Source: Chloroflexota bacterium (lineage in GTDB: Bacteria > Chloroflexota > Limnocylindria > P2-11E). From it: a stretch of 15,830 bases of DNA. The position numbers and the translations under genes were made by a program. The stretch lies in the NCBI GenBank assembly GCA_005883775.1, contig VBEU01000166.1:1-15830 (forward strand), in the 5' to 3' direction. The notes beneath the pieces were generated by a model that saw only the letters and a list, made by a program, of their open reading frames with translations, was not told where the DNA came from and searched no databases. Shown piece after piece: positions 6,988-14,075 of this stretch (position 1 is its first letter; the number at the start of each line of letters is the position of its first letter).

Positions 6988-8510
6988 AGGGCGCGCGCAA
7001 GGCGCCGTACCGACCGGTCGTCCTGTGCGTGCTCGATGGATGGGGCATCGCGCCGGATTCGCCGTCGAATGCCGTGACGCGAGCGAACACGCCTCGTCTG
7101 CGCGCGCTGTTCGAGACGTACCCGCACGCGACTCTGCGCGCGAGCGGCCGCGACGTGGGCCTTCCCGACGGTGTGATGGGCAACAGCGAGGTGGGCCACC
7201 TCACCATGGGCGCCGGCTACGTGCAGTACCAGGAGCTCGTACGCATCAACGACGCTATCGAGAACGGGTCGTTCTTCGCCAACGCGGCGCTGCGCGCGGC
7301 GTGCGCGGCTGTGCGCGGCGACGGGACCCTTCACCTCATGGGGCTCATCTCGACCGGTGGCGTGCACGCGGACATGAAGCACCTTGCGGCGATCGTGGAG
7401 CTGGCGCGACGAGAGAGCGTGAGGAACGTGTTCGTGCACGCGTTCCTCGACGGCCGCGATATGCCACCGCGTAGCGCGCTCGAGCTTTTGCCGCGTGTTC
7501 CTGCACGGATCGTGACCGTGCACGGCCGTTACTACGCGATGGACCGCGACAAGAGGTGGGACCGCGTCGAGCGGTCGTACCGTGCGATCGTCGATGCCGA
7601 CGGTCCACGCGTCGCGACCGCGGAGGAGGCTGTCCGAGCGTGCTACTCGGCTCCCGAGTGTCGCGACGAGCTGCTCGAGCCGCACGTCGTGGGCGCAGGT
7701 GCCCCGATCCGCGATCGCGATGCCGTGATCTTCTTCAACTTCCGTCCCGACCGCGCGCGGGAGATGACCTGGGCAGTGATGAAGCCGGACTTCGATGGGT
7801 TCAAGAGGGCGCGCGTGGTCCGCGACCTCACGTTCGTCACGCTCACCGACTACAAGGTCGACCTGCCCGATGTCCTCGTCGCATTTACCTCGCAGGAGGT
7901 GACGCCGATGGCGCAGATCCTGGCCGACGAGGGCCTGCGACAGTTCCACGCCGCCGAGACCGAGAAGTACGCGCACGTCACCTACTTCTTCAACGGCGGA
8001 CGCGAGCGGCCATTCGAGGGTGAGGACCGCGAGCTCGTGCCCTCGGCGAAGGTCGCGACCTACGACCAGAAGCCGGAGATGAGCGCCGCGGGAGTGGCCG
8101 CCGGACTCGTCCGCGCGATCCGGCGCGGTACGTACGATTTCGCGATCGTCAACTTCGCGAATCCCGACATGGTCGGCCACACCGGAGACTTCAAGGCGAC
8201 GCTGAAGGCGATGGAGGCGACGGACGCAGCGGTGGGTGGGATCGTCGACGCAACGCTCGCCGCCGGCGGCTGCGTGCTCCTGACCGCCGATCACGGCAAT
8301 GCCGAGGAGATGGCCTTTCCGAACGGAGAGCTGAATACGCAGCACAGCACGAACCCTGTACCCGTCGTCTTCATCGCGAAGGACGCCGGCCGCTTCGCGG
8401 TACGCGACGGCGGGCTCGTCGACGTGGCGCCGACGCTTCTCGGTCTGCTCGGCCTTCCGGTTCCCTCCCGCATGACCGGGCGCAGCCTGCTCGACCGGCC
8501 CGCGACCTGA
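6984..8510 (+). CDS. gpmI: 2,3-bisphosphoglycerate-independent phosphoglycerate mutase
   Basis: A 508-residue protein converting 3-phosphoglycerate to 2-phosphoglycerate through a phosphoserine and two metal ions, typically manganese. The start is a TTG overlapping the tpiA stop (TTGA), giving MKGARKAPYRPVVLCVLDGWG, the right distance from the first metal ligand D18. The phosphorylated serine is S68 in MGNSEVGH. Other hallmarks are HGRYYAMDRDKRWDR, FNFRPDRARE, NFANPDMVGHTG, TADHGNAEEM and the final HSTNPVPVVF metal and substrate motifs. Length is normal for the family (about 510). Its stop shares one base with the next ATG. Confidence 0.98.
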   Translation: MKGARKAPYRPVVLCVLDGWGIAPDSPSNAVTRANTPRLRALFETYPHATLRASGRDVGLPDGVMGNSEVGHLTMGAGYVQYQELVRINDAIENGSFFANAALRAACAAVRGDGTLHLMGLISTGGVHADMKHLAAIVELARRESVRNVFVHAFLDGRDMPPRSALELLPRVPARIVTVHGRYYAMDRDKRWDRVERSYRAIVDADGPRVATAEEAVRACYSAPECRDELLEPHVVGAGAPIRDRDAVIFFNFRPDRAREMTWAVMKPDFDGFKRARVVRDLTFVTLTDYKVDLPDVLVAFTSQEVTPMAQILADEGLRQFHAAETEKYAHVTYFFNGGRERPFEGEDRELVPSAKVATYDQKPEMSAAGVAAGLVRAIRRGTYDFAIVNFANPDMVGHTGDFKATLKAMEATDAAVGGIVDATLAAGGCVLLTADHGNAEEMAFPNGELNTQHSTNPVPVVFIAKDAGRFAVRDGGLVDVAPTLLGLLGLPVPSRMTGRSLLDRPAT

Positions 8511-9889
8511 TGCGCTCGCGCGCGACGCTCGCGTGGGCCGCGTATCTCGTCCCTGCGGCGGCGCTCGCGCTCTACGCGGTGGGCCGCTGGTTCGTTGCGC
8601 TCGCCGATCGGACTCCCGTGCTGTACGGCGAGGGAGCCGTGGCCAACGCGGCAGGGCTCGCTCGCGCGGGCGTCGCGTACCTCGACGTCGATCCCCAGCG
8701 CTTCGTCGCGGCCAACTACCCGCCGCTTTACTTCCATCTGGCCTCGATCGGTGATCCCTTCATCTCGGGACGCATCGCAAGCATCGCGGCGACCCTGCTG
8801 GTGGCGGCCATCGTGTTTGCTTCGGCGCGTCCGGCGGGCGCGCTCGTCGCGGCCGCGCTGGGCGCCGGATGGCTCGCAGTCGCGCCGGTGATGATCTGGG
8901 GCCCGGCCCTGAAGCCGGACCTCGTCGCTCTCGCGTTGACCGCTGTGGCCGTCGCGACGCTCGACCGCCGCCGCGAGCTCGCTCCCATCGGCGGATTCGC
9001 GCTGGTGTTCGCGGCGCTCGCGAAGCCGACTGCGTTGCTGCCTGCCGCGGCGCTCGTCGCCTGGCTGGCGTGGTCGGATCGGCCCACCCTCGGCCGTTTC
9101 GGTTTCGGCGCCGCCGTGGCGGTCGTGGCCGCGGCGGTGACGGTGTATCTCGACTCCGTCCCCGATGTGTGGCGGCATGTCGTGACGTGGAACGCGCTCT
9201 CCTGGTCGACGGAGCAGGCACTTTCCGTGGCGATCATCGGCTTGATGGTGATCGGCCTTCCCATCTTGATCGCAGCGTTCATGCGTGGCTTTGGAGGAGC
9301 GCGCGCCGCGTATCTCGCGGGCGCCATCGCGATCGTCGTCGCCGCCGGCCGCGAGGGCGCGACCATCAATTACCTGCTCGATCTCGCGGTCGCGGTGATG
9401 CTGTCCCTCGCCGCGATCGCGCCGAAGCTCCGGACGAGCGCGCTCATCCCACTTGCGCTCTTGGCGCAGCTCGTGATTGGGACCGTCGTACTCGATCCGC
9501 TCGGGGTACTGCCGGGTCGCGCTCCGACCACCGGGGCGTGGTCGGACCCGTTTCGCGGCGGAGCGGTCGACCTCGCCTTCCGCCAGGACGCCCGCTACCT
9601 GGTCGAGGATTCCGGACTGCTGGCGCGGACCGGGATTTCGCCGGTCGTGGACGATCTCTTTCTCTGGTCCCGCCTCGTCGACCGCGGGCTCATCAGTGCG
9701 GACCCGATCGTCAATCAGGTCCGCGAGGCGCAGATCAATTCCGTGATCGCGCTGACGGATCTCGAGCACCTGGATGCGGCTCCAGCCTTCGAGCGGCAGC
9801 GCTGGTCCGCCACTCTTGTTCGGACGGTGCTCGACCGTTACCGGCTTGCGCGGCACGTCGGCGATCTTTGGATCTACGAACCCCGCTGA
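8510..9889 (+). CDS. Multi-pass membrane protein, GT-C glycosyltransferase-like
   Basis: A 459-residue, Ala/Leu/Val-rich protein with about nine to eleven hydrophobic segments. After the first helix comes LYGEGAVANAAGLARAG, placing an acidic residue (E41) in the first extracytoplasmic loop as in GT-C glycosyltransferases. It is followed by NYPPLYFH (residues 69-76), a motif common in PMT/GT39-like and DUF2029-like proteins, and by a KPD motif (LKPDLVALALT). The last 130 or so residues are more polar and contain no helix. It probably transfers a sugar from a lipid-linked donor outside the membrane; donor and acceptor are unknown. It lies between gpmI and secG, coupled to gpmI by TGATG. The assignment is by motif only. 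Confidence 0.65.
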   Translation: MRSRATLAWAAYLVPAAALALYAVGRWFVALADRTPVLYGEGAVANAAGLARAGVAYLDVDPQRFVAANYPPLYFHLASIGDPFISGRIASIAATLLVAAIVFASARPAGALVAAALGAGWLAVAPVMIWGPALKPDLVALALTAVAVATLDRRRELAPIGGFALVFAALAKPTALLPAAALVAWLAWSDRPTLGRFGFGAAVAVVAAAVTVYLDSVPDVWRHVVTWNALSWSTEQALSVAIIGLMVIGLPILIAAFMRGFGGARAAYLAGAIAIVVAAGREGATINYLLDLAVAVMLSLAAIAPKLRTSALIPLALLAQLVIGTVVLDPLGVLPGRAPTTGAWSDPFRGGAVDLAFRQDARYLVEDSGLLARTGISPVVDDLFLWSRLVDRGLISADPIVNQVREAQINSVIALTDLEHLDAAPAFERQRWSATLVRTVLDRYRLARHVGDLWIYEPR

Positions 9890-9894
9890 CCACC

Positions 9895-9900
9895 TACACT
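9895..9900 (+). promoter_or_regulatory. Weak candidate -10 box before secG
   Basis: TACACT lies 10 bases before the secG ATG in the only gap (21 bases) between gpmI and the end of the run. No -35 box is visible at normal spacing. It may allow separate expression of secG and the binding protein. Confidence 0.18.
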
Positions 9901-9910
9901 GAGATCATCC

Positions 9911-10135
9911 ATGGACGCCCTCCAGATAAGTCAGATCGTCATTGCCATCGCGGTCGCGACGTCGATCCTGCTGCAGGCCCGCGGTACGGGACTTTCGTCC
10001 ACCTTCGGTGGTGAGTCGACCGCGTATCGCAGCCGCCGCGGGCTGGAGCGAACGCTCTTTCGGCTGACGATCGTCCTCATCGTCTTCTTCGTGCTGATTT
10101 CGCTCTGGGGCGCGCGGCAGGCGACCACCGGCTAG
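9911..10135 (+). CDS. secG: Preprotein translocase subunit SecG
   Basis: A 74-residue protein with two membrane helices (residues about 4-22 and 48-66). Between them is the cytoplasmic SecG motif LLQARGTGLSSTFGG followed by RRGLERTLFRLT, which fits the family consensus 'LlQ.gkg.gls..fGg...........e+.L.r.T'. SecG joins SecY and SecE and assists preprotein export. Its position downstream of tpiA and gpmI matches the common bacterial linkage of secG with glycolytic genes. The TAG is followed immediately by the next gene's GTG. Confidence 0.95.
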   Translation: MDALQISQIVIAIAVATSILLQARGTGLSSTFGGESTAYRSRRGLERTLFRLTIVLIVFFVLISLWGARQATTG

Positions 10136-11773
10136 GTGACCGGGCGCGACAAGGTCATCGTTGTCGCCCTCATTGGGCTCATGGTCGTCGCGAGCATCGC
10201 CGCGATCGCAGCCGATCAGAACCCCGCGAGCGGTGACCCGGCCTACGGCGGCACCTATGTGGAAGGCGTCGCCGGCGTCCCGCAGTACTTGAACCCGGTC
10301 ATCGCCGCGACCGACGTCGATCAAGACATCGCTCGACTCGCCTTCAGCGGCCTCACCCGATACGACCAGGCGGGAGCGATCGTTCCCGACCTGGCATCCG
10401 CGTTCCACACCGAGAGTGACGGACGCATCTGGACGTTCGACATCCGCGACGATGCCACGTGGCACGACGGCCAGCCGGTCACCGCGGACGATGTGGTGTT
10501 CACGGTGAAGCTGCTTCAAGATCGCGGTTACGTCGGCCCATACAGCGACGCCTTTCGCGGGGTCACGGTCGACCGTATCGCTCCTCGGACGGTCCGCTTC
10601 ACGCTGCCCGACGTGTACGGTCCGTTCGCTGACAGCACGACCGTGCCGCTCCTTCCGTCGCACCTCCTTGGGAACGTGCCCTACGCCGAGCTCTCGCGGC
10701 AGCCATTCAACGCGAGCCCGATCGGCACGGGGCCGTTTCGAGTGACCGAAGTCGATGCGCGGCAGATCGTGCTTCTGCGGAACGACGACTTCTACCGCAC
10801 GCGCCCGGCCCGCGGCCGGCCGTATCTCGACAAGGTCATCCTTCGGTTCTACCCCGACCCGACGGAGGCGCTGCTCGCGCTCTCCCGCGGGGAGATCGAT
10901 GGCGTCGGCGGTCTGTCGAGTCAGGACGGCGAGCGCGCGCGCTCGCTGAAGAGCGCCACGCTCTACAGCCTTCCGACCGATAACTTCGTGTCGCTATTCC
11001 TGAACGTCCGTCCGGAGAAGGTCCTTTTCCGCGATCGCGCGGTGCGACAGGCGATCGCGACCGCGATCGACCGCGGGCGTGTGCTGCAGCTCGCGGCGGA
11101 CGGCCGCGGCACGGTCGCCGACGAGTTCGTCCCCTCGAGCTCCTGGGCGTACGTGAAGGACGTCACGCGCTACACGTATTCGGTCGAAGAGGCCGCCGCT
11201 CTACTGGACGCGGCCGATTGGAAGGATCACGACGGCGACGGGATCCGCGACAAGGGCGGGCAGAAGCTCGCCTTCGCGATCTCGACGTCGGACGAGCCGG
11301 CGCGGACCGCGGCGGCAACGCAGATCGAGCGCGATCTGAACGCGATCGGAATGAACGTGACGGTCAATTCGATGCCGTTTGGCCAGCTCGTCGACAGCGT
11401 GGCACGTCAACGGACGTTCGACGCACTTCTTGTCGAGATCGCGGTCTCGGGGGACCCCGATCCGTACACGTTCTTCCATTCGACCGAGGTGAATGATCCG
11501 GGCCACAACTTCTCGGGGTTCTCCACCCTGCCGATCGACCGGAACCTCGAGGCAGCGCGCCGGACCTTCGACGAAGGGGCGCGGCGCGACCTCTATGCGC
11601 CGGTCTTCCAGGCGATCTCGAAAGAGGTGCCCGTCGTGTTTCTCTACTTCAGCGACTACCTCTATGCGCAGAGCGCGCAGGTCCAGGGACAGCGCATCGC
11701 GCCGCTGACCGACCCGCGCGAGCGCTTTTGGAACGTCGAAGACTGGTACGTGCGGACGCAAACAAAGCGCTGA
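10136..11773 (+). CDS. ABC transporter solute-binding protein, family 5 (peptide/nickel type), orphan
   Basis: A 545-residue protein starting at GTG directly after the secG stop. Residues 7-26 (VIVVALIGLMVVASIAAIAA) form a signal peptide or signal anchor; no lipobox cysteine follows, which is unusual for a Gram-positive-type binding protein. The family-5 fold is clear: GGTYVEGVAGVPQYLNPV, then IWTFDIRDDATWHDGQPVTADDV, then PIGTGPFRV, and a C-terminal half with AVRQAIATAIDR. Members bind oligopeptides, nickel chelates or sugars outside the cell. No matching DppB/DppC-type permease lies nearby, and the ABC-2 exporter upstream does not use such proteins. It is the last gene of the run; an inverted repeat begins 6 bases after its stop. 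Confidence 0.92.
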   Translation: MTGRDKVIVVALIGLMVVASIAAIAADQNPASGDPAYGGTYVEGVAGVPQYLNPVIAATDVDQDIARLAFSGLTRYDQAGAIVPDLASAFHTESDGRIWTFDIRDDATWHDGQPVTADDVVFTVKLLQDRGYVGPYSDAFRGVTVDRIAPRTVRFTLPDVYGPFADSTTVPLLPSHLLGNVPYAELSRQPFNASPIGTGPFRVTEVDARQIVLLRNDDFYRTRPARGRPYLDKVILRFYPDPTEALLALSRGEIDGVGGLSSQDGERARSLKSATLYSLPTDNFVSLFLNVRPEKVLFRDRAVRQAIATAIDRGRVLQLAADGRGTVADEFVPSSSWAYVKDVTRYTYSVEEAAALLDAADWKDHDGDGIRDKGGQKLAFAISTSDEPARTAAATQIERDLNAIGMNVTVNSMPFGQLVDSVARQRTFDALLVEIAVSGDPDPYTFFHSTEVNDPGHNFSGFSTLPIDRNLEAARRTFDEGARRDLYAPVFQAISKEVPVVFLYFSDYLYAQSAQVQGQRIAPLTDPRERFWNVEDWYVRTQTKR

Positions 11774-11778
11774 TGCGT

Positions 11779-11800
11779 CTGTCGTCAATTTTGACGACAG
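11779..11800. repeat. Perfect inverted repeat: terminator hairpin or operator
   Basis: Arms CTGTCGTCAA and TTGACGACAG, 10 bases each, are exact reverse complements separated by TT. The repeat begins 6 bases after the stop of the binding-protein gene. As RNA it would fold into a 9-bp stem with a 4-base loop. The following CTTTC is a poor U-tract, so rho-independent termination is only possible, not clear. The near-perfect twofold symmetry over 22 bases also suits a dimeric regulator, and the right arm begins with TTGACG, a -35-like hexamer. Confidence 0.6.
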
Positions 11801-11855
11801 CTTTCGCACAATCTAGGACCTTCCCATCACGACGCGCACGTGCATAGATATCTGC

Positions 11856-12608
11856 GTGAGCGGAGTCAAAAAGCCACGCGCGAGACGATACCGTCGGCAC
11901 GTCCCGGTCGAAGAGGACAAGCGCATTCGTGGCTATCGAACGCTCGAGCTCGAGTGGTCCGAACTGATGGCCTACGTTGTGGGCCTCCTCGCCACCGACG
12001 GGTGCCTATCGAGCGATCGGAGGCACATCATCCTCACGAGCCGCGATCGAGAGCTCGTAGAGACGTTTCTTACCTGCCTCGGCCGGCCCATCAAGTACAC
12101 CGTCGGCCGGACGCGGCGAGGAAAGCGCGCGTACTACGCGCAATTCTCGGACGTCACTTTCTATGACTGGCTGTTGGCGAGAGGGCTCACGCCGCGCAAG
12201 AGCCTGACGCTCGGGGCTATCGATGTTCCGAACGCGTTCCTCATACCGCTGGCCCGCGGTCTTTTGGATGGCGATGGGTCGGTTTGTGTCTTTCGCAACA
12301 GGCCCACGCGGGCTAAGTACCCGAACTACGAATACGAGCGCTTGTGGGTGTTCTTTCTGTCCGCGAGTCGAAGTCACATCGATTGGCTGCGCGGTCGCAT
12401 CAAGGAACTGGTCGGCCTGAATGGTCATGTGGAGCGAATTGTGCGGAGGAAGAGGCACGATCTCTTTCGATTGAAATATGGAAAACGTGAATCGATCGTC
12501 CTGCTGCGGCTGCTCTATTCCGATCCAAACGCGCCGTGCCTCGACAGGAAACGCAGAAAGTGGATCGACTACGCCGTCAGAAACCTCTGTGCGGAAGGAG
12601 GGACTTGA
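11856..12608 (+). CDS. Free-standing LAGLIDADG homing endonuclease
   Basis: A 250-residue protein with two LAGLIDADG helices: YVVGLLATDG at residues 40-49 (catalytic D48) and LARGLLDGDG at 132-141 (D140). Two motifs in one chain mean it could act as a monomer cutting an asymmetric site. Between them is DRRHIILTSRDRELVETF, a typical DNA-contacting beta-saddle segment. The basic N-terminus (KKPRARRYRRH) fits DNA binding. It is not embedded in an intron or intein. Start chosen at GTG 11856, leaving an 82-base upstream gap. Its GC content and third-position GC look lower than those of its neighbours, suggesting transfer. Its final codons (Cys-Ala-Glu-Gly-Gly-Thr, stop) lie within the antisense of the tRNA-Leu gene at 12590-12608. 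Activity and target are unknown. Confidence 0.85.
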   Translation: MSGVKKPRARRYRRHVPVEEDKRIRGYRTLELEWSELMAYVVGLLATDGCLSSDRRHIILTSRDRELVETFLTCLGRPIKYTVGRTRRGKRAYYAQFSDVTFYDWLLARGLTPRKSLTLGAIDVPNAFLIPLARGLLDGDGSVCVFRNRPTRAKYPNYEYERLWVFFLSASRSHIDWLRGRIKELVGLNGHVERIVRRKRHDLFRLKYGKRESIVLLRLLYSDPNAPCLDRKRRKWIDYAVRNLCAEGGT

Positions 12609-12674
12609 ACCCTCAAGACCTTACGGCCATACGGCCCTGAACCGTACGCGTCTGCCAAATTCCGCCACTTCCGC
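12590..12674 (-). tRNA. tRNA-Leu(CAG)
   Basis: On the minus strand the 85 bases fold as a type II tRNA. The acceptor stem is GCGGAAG/CTTCCGC with discriminator A. The D arm is GCGGAATTTGGCAGACGC. The anticodon stem TACGG/CCGTA encloses loop TTCAGGG, giving anticodon CAG (plus-strand 12637-12639). The variable arm is GGCC-GTAA-GGTC. The T arm is GAGGG-TTCAAGT-CCCTC. The long variable arm, discriminator A73 and CAG anticodon identify leucine (CUG codons). CCA is not encoded, and no intron is present. Its 3' end overlaps the end of the convergent LAGLIDADG gene by 19 bases. Confidence 0.97.
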
Positions 12675-12685
12675 GTGACATCCCA

Positions 12686-12691
12686 ATTCTA
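12686..12691 (-). promoter_or_regulatory. Candidate -10 box for tRNA-Leu
   Basis: On the minus strand TAGAAT (5 of 6 matches to TATAAT) lies 11 bases before the tRNA 5' end, placing transcription start about 4 bases upstream of the mature tRNA. No convincing -35 box was seen. Confidence 0.4.
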
Positions 12692-12717
12692 GAACAGCAG
12701 CCCGCGCGGCGACTGCA

Positions 12718-12723
12718 TACCAT
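12718..12723 (+). promoter_or_regulatory. Candidate -10 box (leaderless) for the FAD oxidoreductase
   Basis: TACCAT ends 7 bases before the ATG at 12731, so transcription would begin at or next to the start codon. No Shine-Dalgarno sequence fits. The 11-mer TACCATCGCCA here recurs at 14563-14573 in the same position relative to selD. Confidence 0.35.
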
Positions 12724-12730
12724 CGCCACG

Positions 12731-13876
12731 ATGCGTCGCAATGCCGATGTCGTCATCGTTGGTGGCGGGATCATCGGCGCCTCGATCGCGTACCACCTCA
12801 CAAAGAAAGGTGTGCGCGACATACTCGTGCTCGAGCGGGATCGGCTGGGCTCAGGATCGACGGGCAAGAACGCGGGCGGCATTCGTCTGCAGTTCTCGAG
12901 CGAGATCAACGTCAAGCTCTCGCAGCGCTCGCTTCCGCACATCGAGAGATTCGCCGACGAGATCGGCACGGACCCGCATTTCCATCAGGTCGGCTACCTC
13001 TTCCTCATCACCGAGGATCGCGATGTCGACTCGTTCGAACGCTCGCTCGCGATGTGGTCGCGCCTCGGCATTCCCGCGCGCAAGGTGAGCGCGGCCGAGG
13101 CCAAAGGGCTCTTCAAGCACGCGCGCACCGACGACGTCCGCTTCGGCACCTTTTGCGCGAAGGACGGATATGCCGATCCCTCCAGCATGCTGAACGGTTA
13201 CGTCGCGCGCGCGCGCGAAGCGGGCGTCACGTTCATGGAGGACGCCCCCGTCATGGCGGTCGTCTGCACCAACGGCCGCGTCAGCGGGGTGCGCACGAAA
13301 GCTGACGAGATCGGAGCGCGCACCCTCGTGAATGCCGCCGGGCCGTGGGCGGCAGAGGTCGCGAAGCTCGCGAGCATCGAGCTCCCGGTCCAACCGCTCC
13401 GCCGGCACATCTTCGTCACTGAACCGGTGCCGGGGCTCGACGAGGACTTCCCGTTGACGATCGAGTTCGCGACCGGTCTGTACGGTCACCGCGAATCAGG
13501 AGGCGTCCTTCTCGGAATGGCTGATCCAAACGAGAAGCCCGCGTTCGACGACAGTGTGAACTGGGATTTCATGCCGACGGTCGTCGAGCGTGCGCTCTCG
13601 CGCTTTCCGATCCTCGAGCGGACATCGATCAAGACGGGGTGGGCGGGACTCTACGAGGACACGCCCGATAAGCATCCAATCCTCGGAAAGGCCGACGGCG
13701 TCGAAGGCTTCATCAACGCCGCGGGGTTCTCCGGGCACGGGGTGATGCACGCGCCGGTCACCGGAGAGCTCATCGCCGAGCTCATCGTCGACGGACGGAC
13801 ATCGCTGGACATCAGCGCGCTGGCTCTGTCTCGCTTCCGTACCGGTCAGCTGGTCCGAGAGCACAACGTCATATGA
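12731..13876 (+). CDS. FAD-dependent amine oxidoreductase (DAO family, sarcosine oxidase beta-like)
   Basis: A 381-residue flavoenzyme. The N-terminal ADVVIVGGGIIGASIAYHL (residues 5-23) is a Rossmann dinucleotide-binding fold with GxGxxG, followed by acidic E36 (VLERD) for ribose binding. The segment GSTGKNAGGIRLQFSSEINVKLS is characteristic of the sarcosine oxidase beta/hydroxyproline dehydrogenase branch of the DAO family. TLVNAAGPWAAEVAKLA and, near the end, GFINAAGFSGHGVMHAPVTGELIAELI are the second FAD-contact regions. It likely oxidises an N-methyl or secondary amino acid, releasing an imine; the exact substrate is unclear. No alpha, gamma or delta subunits flank it, so it may work alone. 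Its stop overlaps the next start as ATGA. Confidence 0.9.
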   Translation: MRRNADVVIVGGGIIGASIAYHLTKKGVRDILVLERDRLGSGSTGKNAGGIRLQFSSEINVKLSQRSLPHIERFADEIGTDPHFHQVGYLFLITEDRDVDSFERSLAMWSRLGIPARKVSAAEAKGLFKHARTDDVRFGTFCAKDGYADPSSMLNGYVARAREAGVTFMEDAPVMAVVCTNGRVSGVRTKADEIGARTLVNAAGPWAAEVAKLASIELPVQPLRRHIFVTEPVPGLDEDFPLTIEFATGLYGHRESGGVLLGMADPNEKPAFDDSVNWDFMPTVVERALSRFPILERTSIKTGWAGLYEDTPDKHPILGKADGVEGFINAAGFSGHGVMHAPVTGELIAELIVDGRTSLDISALALSRFRTGQLVREHNVI

Positions 13877-14058
13877 CGGCCGCGCTCTTGTTGCTCGTCC
13901 TCGATCTCGTGCTCGTCGCCGGCGCTGTGATCTTCCTCTTGCTCGTCATCATTCGTCGCGGGCGCATCGTCACGAACCTTGGCGTCGCGCTGCTTCTCAT
14001 CGTCCTCGCGGCGGCGCTCTGGTACACGTCGATCCGAAACGCGCCTCCGCTTCCCTGA
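13873..14058 (+). CDS. Small two-helix membrane protein
   Basis: A 61-residue protein whose ATG overlaps the oxidoreductase stop (ATGA), implying co-translation. Residues about 4-26 and 34-51 are hydrophobic helices separated by a short basic loop (RRGRIVTN), with a short polar tail (SIRNAPPLP). I do not recognise a family. Coupling to the upstream gene and an uninterrupted membrane-protein pattern argue that it is real. Its stop lies in the loop of a hairpin that probably ends transcription. Confidence 0.6.
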   Translation: MTAALLLLVLDLVLVAGAVIFLLLVIIRRGRIVTNLGVALLLIVLAAALWYTSIRNAPPLP

Positions 14059-14075
14059 CGGGGAGCTAGGGTTTT
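14049..14075. terminator. Hairpin between convergent genes, probable terminator
   Basis: GCTTCCC (14049-14055), loop TGAC, then GGGGAGC (14060-14066) form a 7-bp stem with one T-G pair. TAGGG-TTTT follows on the plus strand. It sits exactly at the junction of the plus-strand small membrane gene (stop in the loop) and the minus-strand gene ending at 14066, so it may terminate both. The U-run is short and displaced by five bases. Confidence 0.45.

Noticed and set aside
6672..8345. 557-residue minus-strand open frame opposite gpmI
   Set aside because: It is rich in His/Arg/Val with no domain pattern. gpmI on the other strand is complete with all catalytic motifs.
8291..9856. 521-residue minus-strand open frame opposite the GT-C-like gene
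   Set aside because: An Arg/Glu/Gly/Asp-rich low-complexity product expected from the reverse of Ala/Val/Leu-rich membrane codons.
11774..11860. Duplicate of the tRNA 3' end as an attachment site left of the endonuclease
   Set aside because: TCTGCGTGAGCGGAGTCAAA near 11851 resembles the tRNA end only loosely. There is no exact repeat and no integrase.
12590..12674. Group I intron in tRNA-Leu linked to the endonuclease
   Set aside because: The tRNA is contiguous at 85 bases with an intact anticodon loop, and the endonuclease lies outside it.
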